A stretch of DNA of 64,000 bases from Saccharopolyspora hirsuta. Lineage in GTDB: Bacteria; Actinomycetota; Actinomycetes; Mycobacteriales; Pseudonocardiaceae. This document shows, in pieces, positions 13,501 through 20,214 of this stretch. How positions within the stretch are numbered: the stretch's first letter is position 1; each line of letters opens with the position of its first letter. The notes beneath the pieces were generated by a model that was given only the letters and a program-made list of their open reading frames with translations, had not been told where the DNA came from and ran no database searches. The position numbers were made by a program, and so were the translations under genes. The stretch spans positions 496,001 to 560,000 of the forward strand of contig NZ_VWPH01000001.1 of NCBI RefSeq assembly GCF_008630535.1, written 5' to 3'.

Positions 13501-13622
13501 TGATCGGCGACCCCCTCGAACGCACATCCGCCCGACCGACGCACACCATCAGGACCCTCCCGCAACAAGAAGGATTCTGGTGGCACGGAACGGAATACAC
13601 GTCCGGTCACGCCTGCTGTTGA
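10527..13622 (+). CDS. Exported TolB-like beta-propeller / amidohydrolase fusion
   Basis: A predicted 1031-residue enzyme. It opens with a twin-arginine signal (DLSRRALFAHGGRAAAG) and a hydrophobic stretch ending GEPVAFA. About 550 residues follow of repeated PDG-type propeller blades (for example FSPDGTRIAFSGE and WSPDGRTLVFASD), as in TolB/WD40-like folds. The C-terminal part, about 430 residues, is a metal-dependent amidohydrolase with the HxH pair in MVATHEHLPWEN, later metal-ligand regions at SSHYLYGP and DAVEHTG, and the closing GVGTDSPLVPH Asp. It resembles imidazolonepropionase/prolidase-like hydrolases fused to a propeller. GTG 10527 was preferred because GGAGG lies 6 nt upstream and the Tat motif follows directly. 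The product acts outside the membrane; its substrate is unknown. Confidence 0.85.
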   Translation: MDLSRRALFAHGGRAAAGLGSAWLLSRLAGEPVAFAEPGAPGTRQIEIGEATNAAVAASPDGRTAVFDLLNMLWVVPLTGGEAVRITDVVQEAGEPDIAPDGRRLVCQSYQDGQFHLALLGLDGSGLTWLTSGSSDHREPRFSPDGTRIAFSGETGGRYGIRVLELATGRITDWTTGTEQEAHPVWFPDGSAIAFTRGADNAPKAIDAVDASGRRRTLVEVADGQLAGPSFAPDGRFGYVHLTTDRASLVVDGREVSDPDEDVFPFAPRWLSADELLYTADGKIRRRDLRTGEVRDVPFTAEVSVRPAVERASARDFDSSAPRPVKGLVGPALSPDGQQVACQALGGIWLLRPDREPEQVVADGNFNGAPAWSPDGRTLVFASDRNGRLDLWLHDLTTGEQRQLTDLDGVERAPAFSPDGRAVAFLSGNWVCTAELSTGAVRKVIGPLNAPGRPCFSADGTKLGLAGFVPVTRRYREGGNQVLTVDLATGAAEYTPPLPGKSLANRIDAGPVYSPDGRSAAFVVSGTVWVSDVDDQARPVGAPRRISGETGDCPSWSGDSRSLLFLSNGRLRIVDVRSGGVRSVPTRLTWRPRRPDGEVVVRAGALWDGEHRELRRNVDVLVRGNRIAAVGPDLAAPGAEVVDARDLTVLPGMVATHEHLPWENNRIPRLWLSFGVTSVRSPGSGHYAAVEAKEAQESGNRLGPRLFTAGEIVDGSRVYYDSNRSITDADELRRELERVGELGHDMVKTYVRLPYSRQREAIERAHAAGVPVSSHYLYGPAALGADAVEHTGATSRYGHRHKESHTGRAYADVVDTAVRAGMSLTPTLGLADAATPAVYHFAEWALDDPRLKALLPEQMYQQFRADVQEAAGRYPELELRYNARQVATVRRIVAAGGHIGVGTDSPLVPHAIFHHLNLDTMARNGIDHHDVLRAATVGGARILGMTDQLGTITPGKLADLAFVQGDPLTDINALAQTRKVMLGGVLHTVEELIGDPLERTSARPTHTIRTLPQQEGFWWHGTEYTSGHACC

Positions 13623-13629
13623 CCGCCTT

Positions 13630-13678
13630 CGGCCACTCGGCCCCTGTACCACGGCCTCGGGCGTGGTGGTGAGGGCCG
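13630..13678 (+). terminator. Probable terminator of the amidohydrolase gene
   Basis: An outer stem CGGCCACTC/GAGGGCCG (one bulge) encloses an inner ACCACG/CGTGGT stem. It starts 8 bp after the stop codon. Confidence 0.5.
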
Positions 13679-13760
13679 CGATTTCGATTGAAATTGGCGC
13701 ACCTCGCCACCGCAGGTTCCGTCGAGAACGCGACAAAGCCAATTTCGATTGAAATTGCGT
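13677..13760. repeat. Paired TTTC-N4-GAAA palindromes, locus 1 (centre GATT)
   Basis: Two palindromic cores, ATTTCGATTGAAAT at 13681-13694 and AATTTCGATTGAAATT at 13741-13756, lie in inverted orientation: the outer flanks are CGCG/TGCG and the inner flanks TTGGC/GCCAA. They are separated by about 45 bp in the gap between the amidohydrolase and the MFS gene. No protein gene is seen between 13623 and 14123; the rest of the gap holds the terminator, the promoter below and a tandem duplication. Confidence 0.8.
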
Positions 13761-13947
13761 CCCACGAGGCGACCCCCTACCGCTTTGAACCCGAACCAAC
13801 CCCCCGCCCAACCGCACCCCTCCTCGCAAAGCCCACGAAGTATCACCACCGAGCCACCGGGATCCGCCGCGACCGGTGAGACCCTTGTTGTGCTTCGTTC
13901 CGCGAAATAAGTTGGTACAGCTCGGGTTCCGCGAACGCGATGTGTCC

Positions 13948-14013
13948 ATAGTGGTGGGCTATCGGTGCGTTCGGGCGTTGCTCTTTGACGGTGTGATCGG
14001 GGTCTCCTTCAAT
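13948..14013 (+). promoter_or_regulatory. LysR-type operator plus promoter of MFS gene 1
   Basis: The dyad ATAG-N7-CTAT (13948-13962, centre 13955) has LysR-family T-N11-A geometry. It is followed by a sigma-70-like promoter: TTGACG (13985-13990), 17 bp, TTCAAT (14008-14013). The dyad centre would be near -65 from the predicted transcription start, the usual activation site of LysR regulators. The same arrangement occurs upstream of 15620 and 18600. Confidence 0.7.
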
Positions 14014-14028
14014 GGGTGAGCGGTGGTT

Positions 14029-14101
14029 CGCCGCTCTCCCCGCGGTATTCGCGCTCCGATCGCCGCTCTCCCCGCGGTATTCGCGCTCCGATCGCCGCTC
14101 C
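14029..14101 (+). repeat. Tandem 32 bp duplication in the leader of MFS gene 1
   Basis: A 32 bp unit containing CGCCGCTCTCCCCGCGG and ATTCGCGCTCCGAT occurs twice without gap (14029-14060 and 14061-14092), followed by a partial third unit. It lies between the predicted transcription start and the ribosome-binding site, lengthening the 5' untranslated leader. Confidence 0.85.
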
Positions 14102-14123
14102 GCTCCTGCTGAAGGGACCCCGC

Positions 14124-15419
14124 ATGTCCGTTGACAGAGTGCACGAGGTCGCGCCCGGTACCGCCGCACCGGTCCAGCGGCCGGTGATGGCTTGGACGAT
14201 CACCGGCATGCTGGTGCTGTTCATCGTGGTCAACTGGGCCGACAAGACCGTGTTCGGCATCGCCGCCCAACCGCTGAAGGAAGAGCTCGGGTTGACCTCC
14301 GCGCAGGTCGGGTTCATCGGCAGCGCCTTCTTCTTCCTGTTCAGCATCACCGGGCTGACCGTCGGGTTCATCGGCAACCGGGTCCGGACCAAGTGGGTGC
14401 TGTTCACCCTGGCCGCGCTGTGGTCGCTGACCATGGTCCCGGTGCTGGTGTCGGCCAGCTTCGCCACGCTGCTGATCAGCCGGATCGGGTTCGGTGCGGC
14501 GGAGGGGCCGTCCGGTGCGCTGGCCAACGCCGCGGCGTTCGAGTGGTTCCCGAAGGAGAAGCGCAGCTTCCCGTCGGCGTGGCTGTCCTCCGGCGCCTCG
14601 ATCGCCAAGATCGCCATCGCGCCGCTGCTGGCGCTGATCGTCGCGGTGTGGGGGTGGCGGGCGTCGTTCGTCGTGCTGGCGCTGGCCGGGGTCGCGTGGG
14701 CGCTGGCCTGGGCGCTGATCGGGCGGCAGGGCCCGTTCGCGGCGCCGCTGGGGCGCAGGTCCGCGCCGGTCGCGGTGCAGCGGGTGCCGTTCCGCCGGAT
14801 CGCGCTGTCGCGCACCTTCCTCGGCTGCGTGGTCGGCACCTTCACCATGTACGGGCTGGTGTCGGTGATCCTGACCTGGCTGCCGTCCTACTTCGAGGTC
14901 GGGCTGGGCATCGACCGGTTGCAGGCGGGGGTGATGTTCGGCCTGCCGAGCATCTCCGGCATGACCGCGATGCTGGCGGTCTCCTGGTTCACCGACCGCC
15001 GCGTGGCAGCCGGTTCGAGCGCCCGCGTGCAGCGCGGCCTGGTGCCCGCCGTCGCGCTGCTGGTCGGCGGCCTGCTGCTCGCGCTGCTGCCGTACCTCGC
15101 CTCGCCGGTGCTGGCGATCATCGCGGTGGTGGTCGGCTACGGCATCGGGGCGGCGGCGTTGCCGCTGGCCAACGCCGCGGTGTCGCAGATCTGCCCACCC
15201 GCCCAGCAGGCCGGGACGCTGGGCGTCTTCCTCGCGCTGCAGTCGGCGTCCGGGCTGTTCGCCCCGGCCCTGACCGGCTGGCTGGTGGACGTCGCGGCCA
15301 CGCCGGGCGCGGGCTTCGCCCTCGCGTTCCAGGTCTTCGGCCTGGCGGTCGTGGTCGGCGGCATCGCCACGGCCCTGCTGGTCGACCCCGAGCGAGACGC
15401 CCAGCGCATCCTCGGGTGA
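14124..15419 (+). CDS. MFS permease (anion:cation symporter type), paralogue 1
   Basis: A predicted inner-membrane carrier of 431 residues with twelve hydrophobic segments. The first helix (AWTITGMLVLFIVVNWADKTVFG) and the loop GFIGNRVRTKWVL match the ACS branch of the major facilitator superfamily, which takes up organic anions such as sugar acids and aromatic acids with protons. ATG 14124 follows GAAGGGA by 8 nt. It is closely similar along its whole length to the gene at 15620, showing a local duplication: both have the blocks FEWFPKEKRS and AWLSSGASIAKIA. A LysR-type operator and promoter precede it. Within a region rich in CoA-ester enzymes, it probably imports one of their carboxylate substrates. 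Confidence 0.88.
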   Translation: MSVDRVHEVAPGTAAPVQRPVMAWTITGMLVLFIVVNWADKTVFGIAAQPLKEELGLTSAQVGFIGSAFFFLFSITGLTVGFIGNRVRTKWVLFTLAALWSLTMVPVLVSASFATLLISRIGFGAAEGPSGALANAAAFEWFPKEKRSFPSAWLSSGASIAKIAIAPLLALIVAVWGWRASFVVLALAGVAWALAWALIGRQGPFAAPLGRRSAPVAVQRVPFRRIALSRTFLGCVVGTFTMYGLVSVILTWLPSYFEVGLGIDRLQAGVMFGLPSISGMTAMLAVSWFTDRRVAAGSSARVQRGLVPAVALLVGGLLLALLPYLASPVLAIIAVVVGYGIGAAALPLANAAVSQICPPAQQAGTLGVFLALQSASGLFAPALTGWLVDVAATPGAGFALAFQVFGLAVVVGGIATALLVDPERDAQRILG

Positions 15420-15421
15420 TG

Positions 15422-15467
15422 CTCGTGAGAGCGGCGATGACCGTCCTCGCGGCCATCGCCGCTCGCG
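15422..15467. repeat. TCGTGAG hairpin family, copy 1
   Basis: Stem AGCGGCGATG (15430-15439) pairs with CATCGCCGCT (15454-15463), flanked by TCGTGAG on the left and CTCGCGG on the right. It sits directly after the stop of MFS gene 1 and probably acts as its terminator. Related hairpins lie at 40034-40079, 50916-50957 and 50963-51006. Confidence 0.7.
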
Positions 15468-15499
15468 GAGGGGGCGGTCCGGTCAGCGGTCCCGGACCA

Positions 15500-15565
15500 A
15501 TAGCGGTTGCCTATCCATGTGTTCAGGTCGGCGTCTTTGACCGTGTGACGGGGGTCTCGTTGAAT
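15500..15565 (+). promoter_or_regulatory. LysR-type operator plus promoter of the MFS 2 / ligase operon
   Basis: ATAG-N7-CTAT (15500-15514, centre 15507), then TTGACC (15537-15542), 17 bp and TTGAAT (15560-15565). All distances are identical to those upstream of MFS gene 1, and the promoter cores are similar. Confidence 0.7.
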
Positions 15566-15619
15566 GGCCCTGCCGGCGGGCGAGCGCCGCACGGCCATTC
15601 CGACGAAGGGACGGTCCGC

Positions 15620-16936
15620 ATGACCGCTGGCAACCTGGATCGCGTCGTGTCCCCACCGGCCGCGCAGCCGGTCTTCCGCCCGGCGATGGCCTGGACCATC
15701 ACCGCGATGCTCGTGCTGTTCATGATCGTCAACTGGGCGGACAAGGCGGTGCTGGGCATCGTCGCCCAACCGCTGAAGGCCGAGCTGGGGCTCAGCAGCG
15801 CCGAGATCGGCTTCATCGGCAGCGCGTTCTTCTTCCTCTACAGCATCAGCGGCGTGGCGGTCGGGTTCCTGGCCAACAAGGTCAAGACGAAGTGGGTGCT
15901 GCTCGGGCTCGCCGTGCTCTGGTCGTTGACGCAGGTCCCGGTGCTGCTGTCGGCGACCGGGGCGGCGCTGCTGATCAGCCGGATCGCGCTCGGCGCGGCG
16001 GAGGGCCCGGCGACCGCGATGGCCAACGCCGGGACCTTCGAGTGGTTCCCGAAGGAGAAGCGCAGCCTGCCCTCGGCGTGGCTGTCCTCCGGCGCCTCGA
16101 TCGCCAAGATCGCGGTCGCGCCGGTGCTGACGCTGATCGTGGTGACCTGGGGCTGGCGGGCGGCGTTCGTGACGCTGGCGCTGGTCGGCGTGGTCTGGTG
16201 CGTCGCCTGGCTGCTGATCGGCCGCGAAGGCCCGTACGCGACGCCGCGCGGCAAGGCCGCCGTGCAGCGCGACGACGGCGAAACCCGCGTGCCGTTCCGC
16301 AAGATCGCGCTCAGCCGCAGCTTCATCGGCGGCGCGGTCGGCACCTTCATGGTGTACGGCATGGTGTCGGTGGTGCTGACCTGGCTGCCGTCCTACTTCG
16401 AGGTCGGGCTCGGGTTCAGCCGGGTGCAGGCGGGCACCATGTTCGGGCTGCCCAGCATCACCGGGATGATCGCGATGGTCGGTGCTGGCTGGCTGACCGA
16501 CCGGATGATCTCGCGCGGTTCCAGCGCCCGCGTCCAGCGCGGTTTGCTGCCCGCGGTGTCGCTGCTGCTCGGCGGTGGCCTGCTCGCCGCGCTGCCCTAC
16601 GTGGGCGGGGCTTGGGCCGCGGTGACCGTCGTGGTGGTGGCCTACGGGTTCATGGTGGTGTCGCTGCCGGTGATGAACGCGGTGGTCTCGCAGATCAGCC
16701 CGACCCGCCAGCAGCCCGGTGCGCTCGGGTTCTTCCTCGCGCTGCAAACCCTCTCCGGCCTGTTCGCCCCGGCGCTGACCGGTGCGCTGGTGGACGTCGC
16801 GCCGACGCCCGGCGCCGGGTACGCGCAGGCCTTCCAGCTGTTCGGGGTGACCGTCGTGGTCGGCGGGATCGTGATGGCCCTGCTGGTCGACCCGGACCGC
16901 GACGCCCGCCGGATCCTCGGCGGCGTGCGCGGTTGA
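15620..16936 (+). CDS. MFS permease (anion:cation symporter type), paralogue 2
   Basis: A 438-residue paralogue of the preceding gene with the same twelve-helix ACS-type layout and conserved blocks (VNWADKAVLGI, FEWFPKEKRSLPSAW, LTWLPSYFEVGLG). ATG 15620 follows GAAGGGACGG. Only 29 bp separate it from the acyl-CoA ligase gene at 16966, so transporter and ligase are almost certainly one operon: uptake of a carboxylic acid followed at once by CoA activation. Its promoter region is a duplicate of that of MFS gene 1. The exact acid is unknown. Confidence 0.88.
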   Translation: MTAGNLDRVVSPPAAQPVFRPAMAWTITAMLVLFMIVNWADKAVLGIVAQPLKAELGLSSAEIGFIGSAFFFLYSISGVAVGFLANKVKTKWVLLGLAVLWSLTQVPVLLSATGAALLISRIALGAAEGPATAMANAGTFEWFPKEKRSLPSAWLSSGASIAKIAVAPVLTLIVVTWGWRAAFVTLALVGVVWCVAWLLIGREGPYATPRGKAAVQRDDGETRVPFRKIALSRSFIGGAVGTFMVYGMVSVVLTWLPSYFEVGLGFSRVQAGTMFGLPSITGMIAMVGAGWLTDRMISRGSSARVQRGLLPAVSLLLGGGLLAALPYVGGAWAAVTVVVVAYGFMVVSLPVMNAVVSQISPTRQQPGALGFFLALQTLSGLFAPALTGALVDVAPTPGAGYAQAFQLFGVTVVVGGIVMALLVDPDRDARRILGGVRG

Positions 16937-16965
16937 TCACGGAAATCGGATCGAGGAGGTCGCAC

Positions 16966-18501
16966 ATGCCCGTCGCAGCCGGCGAGCTCGGACTGTTCGC
17001 CATCGCGCGCACCGACCCGGACCGCCCGGCGGTGGTGGACGTCGCCGGGCGCTCGGTGAGCTTCGCCCAGCTGGCCGAGCGCGCCAACCAGCTCTCGCAC
17101 GCCTTCCGGTCGCTCGGGCTGCGCCCTGGCGACTGCGTGGCCGCGGTGGTCCACAACGGACTGCCGTTCTTCGAGCTGCGGCTGGCCACCTGGCAGTCCG
17201 GGCTGTACTTCACGCCGATCAACCACCACCTGGCCGAACCGGAGATCGGCTACATCGCGGAGAACTGCGAGGCGGACCTGGTGGTCGTGGACGCGGTGCT
17301 GACCGCGCGGTGCGGCCCGGCGCTGGACGCGGCCGGGATCCCGCAGCGGATGCGGTTCGCCGTCGGCGGCTCGCCCGGCTGGCGGGACTACGAGGAGCTG
17401 TTCAACGGCCAGCCGCGCACCGAACCGCCCGAGCGGACGGCCGGGGAGCTCATGCTCTACACCTCCGGCACCACCGGTCGGCCCAAAGGCGTGCGGCGCG
17501 CGCTGACCGGCCGGGAACCGCAGGTCGCGCCGCACTACCTGGACTTCATGCAGCGCCTGGACATCGAGCCCGGTCGCGGCGTGCACCTGGTGCTCTCGCC
17601 GCTGTACCACGCCGCACCCGGTGCTTTCGCCTTCATCGGGCTCAACTTCGGCCACACCGTCGTGCTCAGCGAGCGCGCGAACCCGGAACAGGTGCTGCAG
17701 CTCGTCCAGGAGCACCGGGTGACCTCGACGTTCACGGTGCCGACCGTGCTGCACCGGCTGCTCCGGCTGCCCGCCGAGGTGCGCGACCGCTACGACACCT
17801 CCAGCCTGCGCAGCGTGGTGCACGCCGGTGCGCCCTGCCCGGTGGAGGTCAAGCGCCGCTGCATCGAGTGGCTGGGCCCGGTGCTCACCGAGTTCTACGG
17901 CGCCACCGAGGGATCGGTGACCGCGGTGCGCTCGGAGGAGTGGCTCGCCCGGCCGGGCACCGTCGGGTACCCGCTGTCCGCGGCCGAGGTGCAGATCCTC
18001 GACGAGCAGGGCGAGCCGCTGCCCGCGGGCGAGGTCGGCGCGGTGTACTTCCGCAGCGGCATCACCGGGATCGAGTACTTCAAGGACCCGGACAAGACCG
18101 CGGCCGCCCGGCACGGCGAGCTCATCACCGTCGGCGACATCGGCTACCTGGACGACGAGGGCTGGCTGTTCCTGTGCGACCGGCGCACCGACCTGATCCT
18201 GTCCGGCGGCGTCAACATCTACCCGGCCGAGGTCGAGGCGGCGCTGCTGGCGCACCCGGAGGTCGCCGACGCGGCGGTCGTCGGGGTGCCGGACGAGGAG
18301 TGGGGGCAGTCGGTGCTGGCGATCGTGCAGCCCGCCCCGGACGCCGCCGACGGCCTGGTCGAGCGGCTGGGGGAGCACTGCCGCGAGCGGCTGGCCGGGT
18401 TCAAGGTCCCGCGGCGCATCGAGCTCCACCCGAACCTGCCCCGCACCGACACCGGGAAGCTGCTGCGCCGCGAACTCCGCGCCCCGCACTGGGGCGGATA
18501 G
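16966..18501 (+). CDS. Acyl-CoA synthetase (AMP-forming)
   Basis: A 511-residue member of the ANL superfamily that activates a carboxylic acid through an acyl-adenylate. The P-loop-like motif YTSGTTGRPKG is at residues 165-175; the core motif FYGATEGS, the hinge-region sequence GDIGYLDDEG...DRRTDLILSGGVNIYP and the C-terminal catalytic lysine region RTDTGKLLRREL are all present. ATG 16966 follows GAGGAGGT. It lies 29 bp after MFS gene 2. It is a clear paralogue of the ligase at 26405: both have 511 residues and share the block PCPVEVKR. The family includes ligases for short, branched and aromatic acids; the substrate is not decided by sequence. Confidence 0.9.
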   Translation: MPVAAGELGLFAIARTDPDRPAVVDVAGRSVSFAQLAERANQLSHAFRSLGLRPGDCVAAVVHNGLPFFELRLATWQSGLYFTPINHHLAEPEIGYIAENCEADLVVVDAVLTARCGPALDAAGIPQRMRFAVGGSPGWRDYEELFNGQPRTEPPERTAGELMLYTSGTTGRPKGVRRALTGREPQVAPHYLDFMQRLDIEPGRGVHLVLSPLYHAAPGAFAFIGLNFGHTVVLSERANPEQVLQLVQEHRVTSTFTVPTVLHRLLRLPAEVRDRYDTSSLRSVVHAGAPCPVEVKRRCIEWLGPVLTEFYGATEGSVTAVRSEEWLARPGTVGYPLSAAEVQILDEQGEPLPAGEVGAVYFRSGITGIEYFKDPDKTAAARHGELITVGDIGYLDDEGWLFLCDRRTDLILSGGVNIYPAEVEAALLAHPEVADAAVVGVPDEEWGQSVLAIVQPAPDAADGLVERLGEHCRERLAGFKVPRRIELHPNLPRTDTGKLLRRELRAPHWGG

Positions 18502-18564
18502 GCGCGGCCTATCCGAACGTTCCACGCTCGATCTTTGCCCGCGGGCAGGGCCGGGTGGTTCATT
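18496..18564 (+). promoter_or_regulatory. LysR-type operator plus promoter of the thiolase gene
   Basis: GGATAGG-N5-CCTATCC (18496-18514), a perfect 7 bp inverted repeat containing ATAG-N7-CTAT with centre 18505, overlaps the stop codon of the ligase gene. TTGCCC (18535-18540), an 18 bp spacer and TTCATT (18559-18564) follow. The -35 again starts 30 bp after the dyad centre. Confidence 0.65.
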
Positions 18565-18599
18565 CGAATCCTGGCCCGCCTCCCAGACAGGAGCAGCAC

Positions 18600-19733
18600 A
18601 TGAGGGACGCAGTCATCGTCGAAGCCGTGCGCACCCCGGTCGGCAAGCGCAACGGTGCGCTTTCCGGGATCCACCCGGCGGACCTGTCCGCCCGGGTGCT
18701 CAACGCCCTGGTGGAGCGCGCCGGGGTTGAACCGGCCGACGTCGACGACGTGGTGTGGGGGTGCGTGAGCCAGGCCGGGGAGCAGGCGGGCAACATCGCG
18801 CGGACCTCGGTGCTCGCCGCCGGTTGGCCCGAATCGGTGCCCGCCACCTCGGTGGACCGGCAGTGCGGCTCCAGCCAGCAGGCGGTGCACGCGGCCGCCG
18901 CCGGGGTCGTCGCGGGCCACTACGACATCGCGGTGGCGGGTGGCGTGGAGTCGATGAGCCGGGTGCCGATGGGCTTCGCCCGCAAGGGCGTGGACAAGGT
19001 GCTGCCCGACTCGGTGCTGGACCGCTACGGGGTGAAGGGCTTCAACCAGGGCATCGGCGCGGAGATGGTCGCCGAGAAGTGGGGTTTCTCCCGCCAGCAG
19101 CTCGACGAGTACGCGCTGTCCTCGCACGCGCGGGCGGCCGCGGCCATCGACTCCGGCGCGTTCGACGACCAGCTGGTGGAGCTGCCGGAGCTGAGCGTCG
19201 ACGAGGGCGTGCGGCGCGGGGGAAGCCTGGAATCGCTGGGCAAGCTCAAGACGGCGTTCCGCGAGGACGGCGTGATCACCGCGGGCAACGCCTCGCAGAT
19301 CTCCGACGGCAGCGGCGCGCTGCTGATCACCACCAGCGACGTCGCCCGCGAACGCGGCCTGCGGCCGATCGCGCGGGTGCACACCGCGGTGCTGGCCGGT
19401 GACGACCCGGTGATGATGCTGTCCGCGCCGTGGCCCGCCACGCACAAGGCGCTGCGCAAGGCGGGGCTCGGCATCGACGACATCGGCGCCTTCGAGGTCA
19501 ACGAGGCGTTCGCCCCGGTCCCGCTGGCCTGGCTGGCCGAGACCGGCGCGGACCCGGCGCGGCTGAACCCGCTGGGCGGGGCGATCGCGGTCGGCCACCC
19601 GCTGGGCGGTTCCGGCGCGGTCCTGATGACCCGCCTGGTGCACCACATGCGCGCCAACGGAATCCGCTACGGCCTCCAGACCATGTGCGAGGGCGGCGGC
19701 ATGGCCAACGCCACCATCCTCGAACTCCTGTGA
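18600..19733 (+). CDS. Thiolase (acetyl-CoA acyltransferase)
   Basis: A 377-residue thiolase. The nucleophile Cys89 is in SVDRQCGSSQQAVH; the C-terminal motifs NEAFAPVPLAW, AVGHPLGGSGAV (catalytic His) and MCEGGGMANA (second Cys) are intact, so it should be active. It cleaves 3-ketoacyl-CoA with CoA or, in reverse, condenses acetyl-CoA units. ATG 18600 follows CAGGAGCAGC. It has its own promoter with a LysR-type dyad shared with the two permease genes. That supports a common catabolic route: uptake, CoA activation, then thiolytic cleavage. The length is slightly short for the family, but no core motif is missing. Confidence 0.92.
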   Translation: MRDAVIVEAVRTPVGKRNGALSGIHPADLSARVLNALVERAGVEPADVDDVVWGCVSQAGEQAGNIARTSVLAAGWPESVPATSVDRQCGSSQQAVHAAAAGVVAGHYDIAVAGGVESMSRVPMGFARKGVDKVLPDSVLDRYGVKGFNQGIGAEMVAEKWGFSRQQLDEYALSSHARAAAAIDSGAFDDQLVELPELSVDEGVRRGGSLESLGKLKTAFREDGVITAGNASQISDGSGALLITTSDVARERGLRPIARVHTAVLAGDDPVMMLSAPWPATHKALRKAGLGIDDIGAFEVNEAFAPVPLAWLAETGADPARLNPLGGAIAVGHPLGGSGAVLMTRLVHHMRANGIRYGLQTMCEGGGMANATILELL

Positions 19734-19759
19734 TCGGAGGTTCTGACTCCGTCGTCGGT

Positions 19760-20072
19760 GCGATTTCATTGAGGTTTTTCCAACCTCGTTCTGCGTGGCG
19801 GTGCAAGTGGCGGAACCTCAGCGCCCGCCTGGCTGTGGGTGCCCTGACTGATGTATGACCCGATACACGGCGTCAGGGCCGTCCTCGCCGGAAGGAACCC
19901 CGGAGGGGTGGGCACCGTGAACCCGCGGCGGTGCAAGTTGCGAGGGTGGGTTATGCGCCTGCGGCGCATGCGACACCTGCCGACCGGTGCAGTTCGCCCT
20001 TCGCGGCTGCGGTCCACGGGCAGGATGAACAAGTTCCATGGAAATCGGACCTTCGAGTGCAATGGAAATCGC
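19760..20072. repeat. Structured intergenic element, copy 1
   Basis: About 310 bp, nearly identical over long stretches to 53606-53879. The left end GCGATTTCATTG (19760-19771) is the near-inverse of the right end CAATGGAAATCGC (20060-20072). Internal hairpins: GAGGTT/AACCTC (19771-19787); CCCTGAC...GTCAGGG with an inner TGTAT/ATACA (19842-19878); ATGCGCC-TGC-GGCGCAT (19953-19969). A TTCCATGGAA palindrome (20034-20043) lies near the right end. No ORF in it resembles a protein and no transposase is present. Confidence 0.85.
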
Positions 20073-20123
20073 GGCCGGTCGGTGCGCCGGGACCCGACAC
20101 GCCGACGGCTGTGGACGACTTCC

Positions 20124-20169
20124 CGCGATTTCCATGGAAATCGGACCTCTGATTTCCATTGAAATCGCG
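20124..20169. repeat. Paired TTTC-N4-GAAA palindromes, locus 2 (centre CATG/CATT)
   Basis: GATTTCCATGGAAATC (20127-20142) and GATTTCCATTGAAATC (20151-20166) lie back to back with CGCG on both outer sides. The whole 46 bp is an imperfect palindrome, very similar to 62658-62703. It lies about 45 bp upstream of the acyl-CoA dehydrogenase start. Confidence 0.8.
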
Positions 20170-20214
20170 TGACCCGGGCTCGGGAGCAGCGTTCGAGAGG
20201 ACTAGGAGGGGCGG

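Noticed and set aside
14029..14101. Possible CRISPR array
   Set aside because: Two adjacent identical units without spacers, no cas genes in the window; it is a tandem duplication.
19760..20072. Insertion sequence
   Set aside because: Inverted ends are present but there is no transposase gene, no clear target-site duplication, and the length is only about 300 bp; it is recorded as a structured repeat instead.
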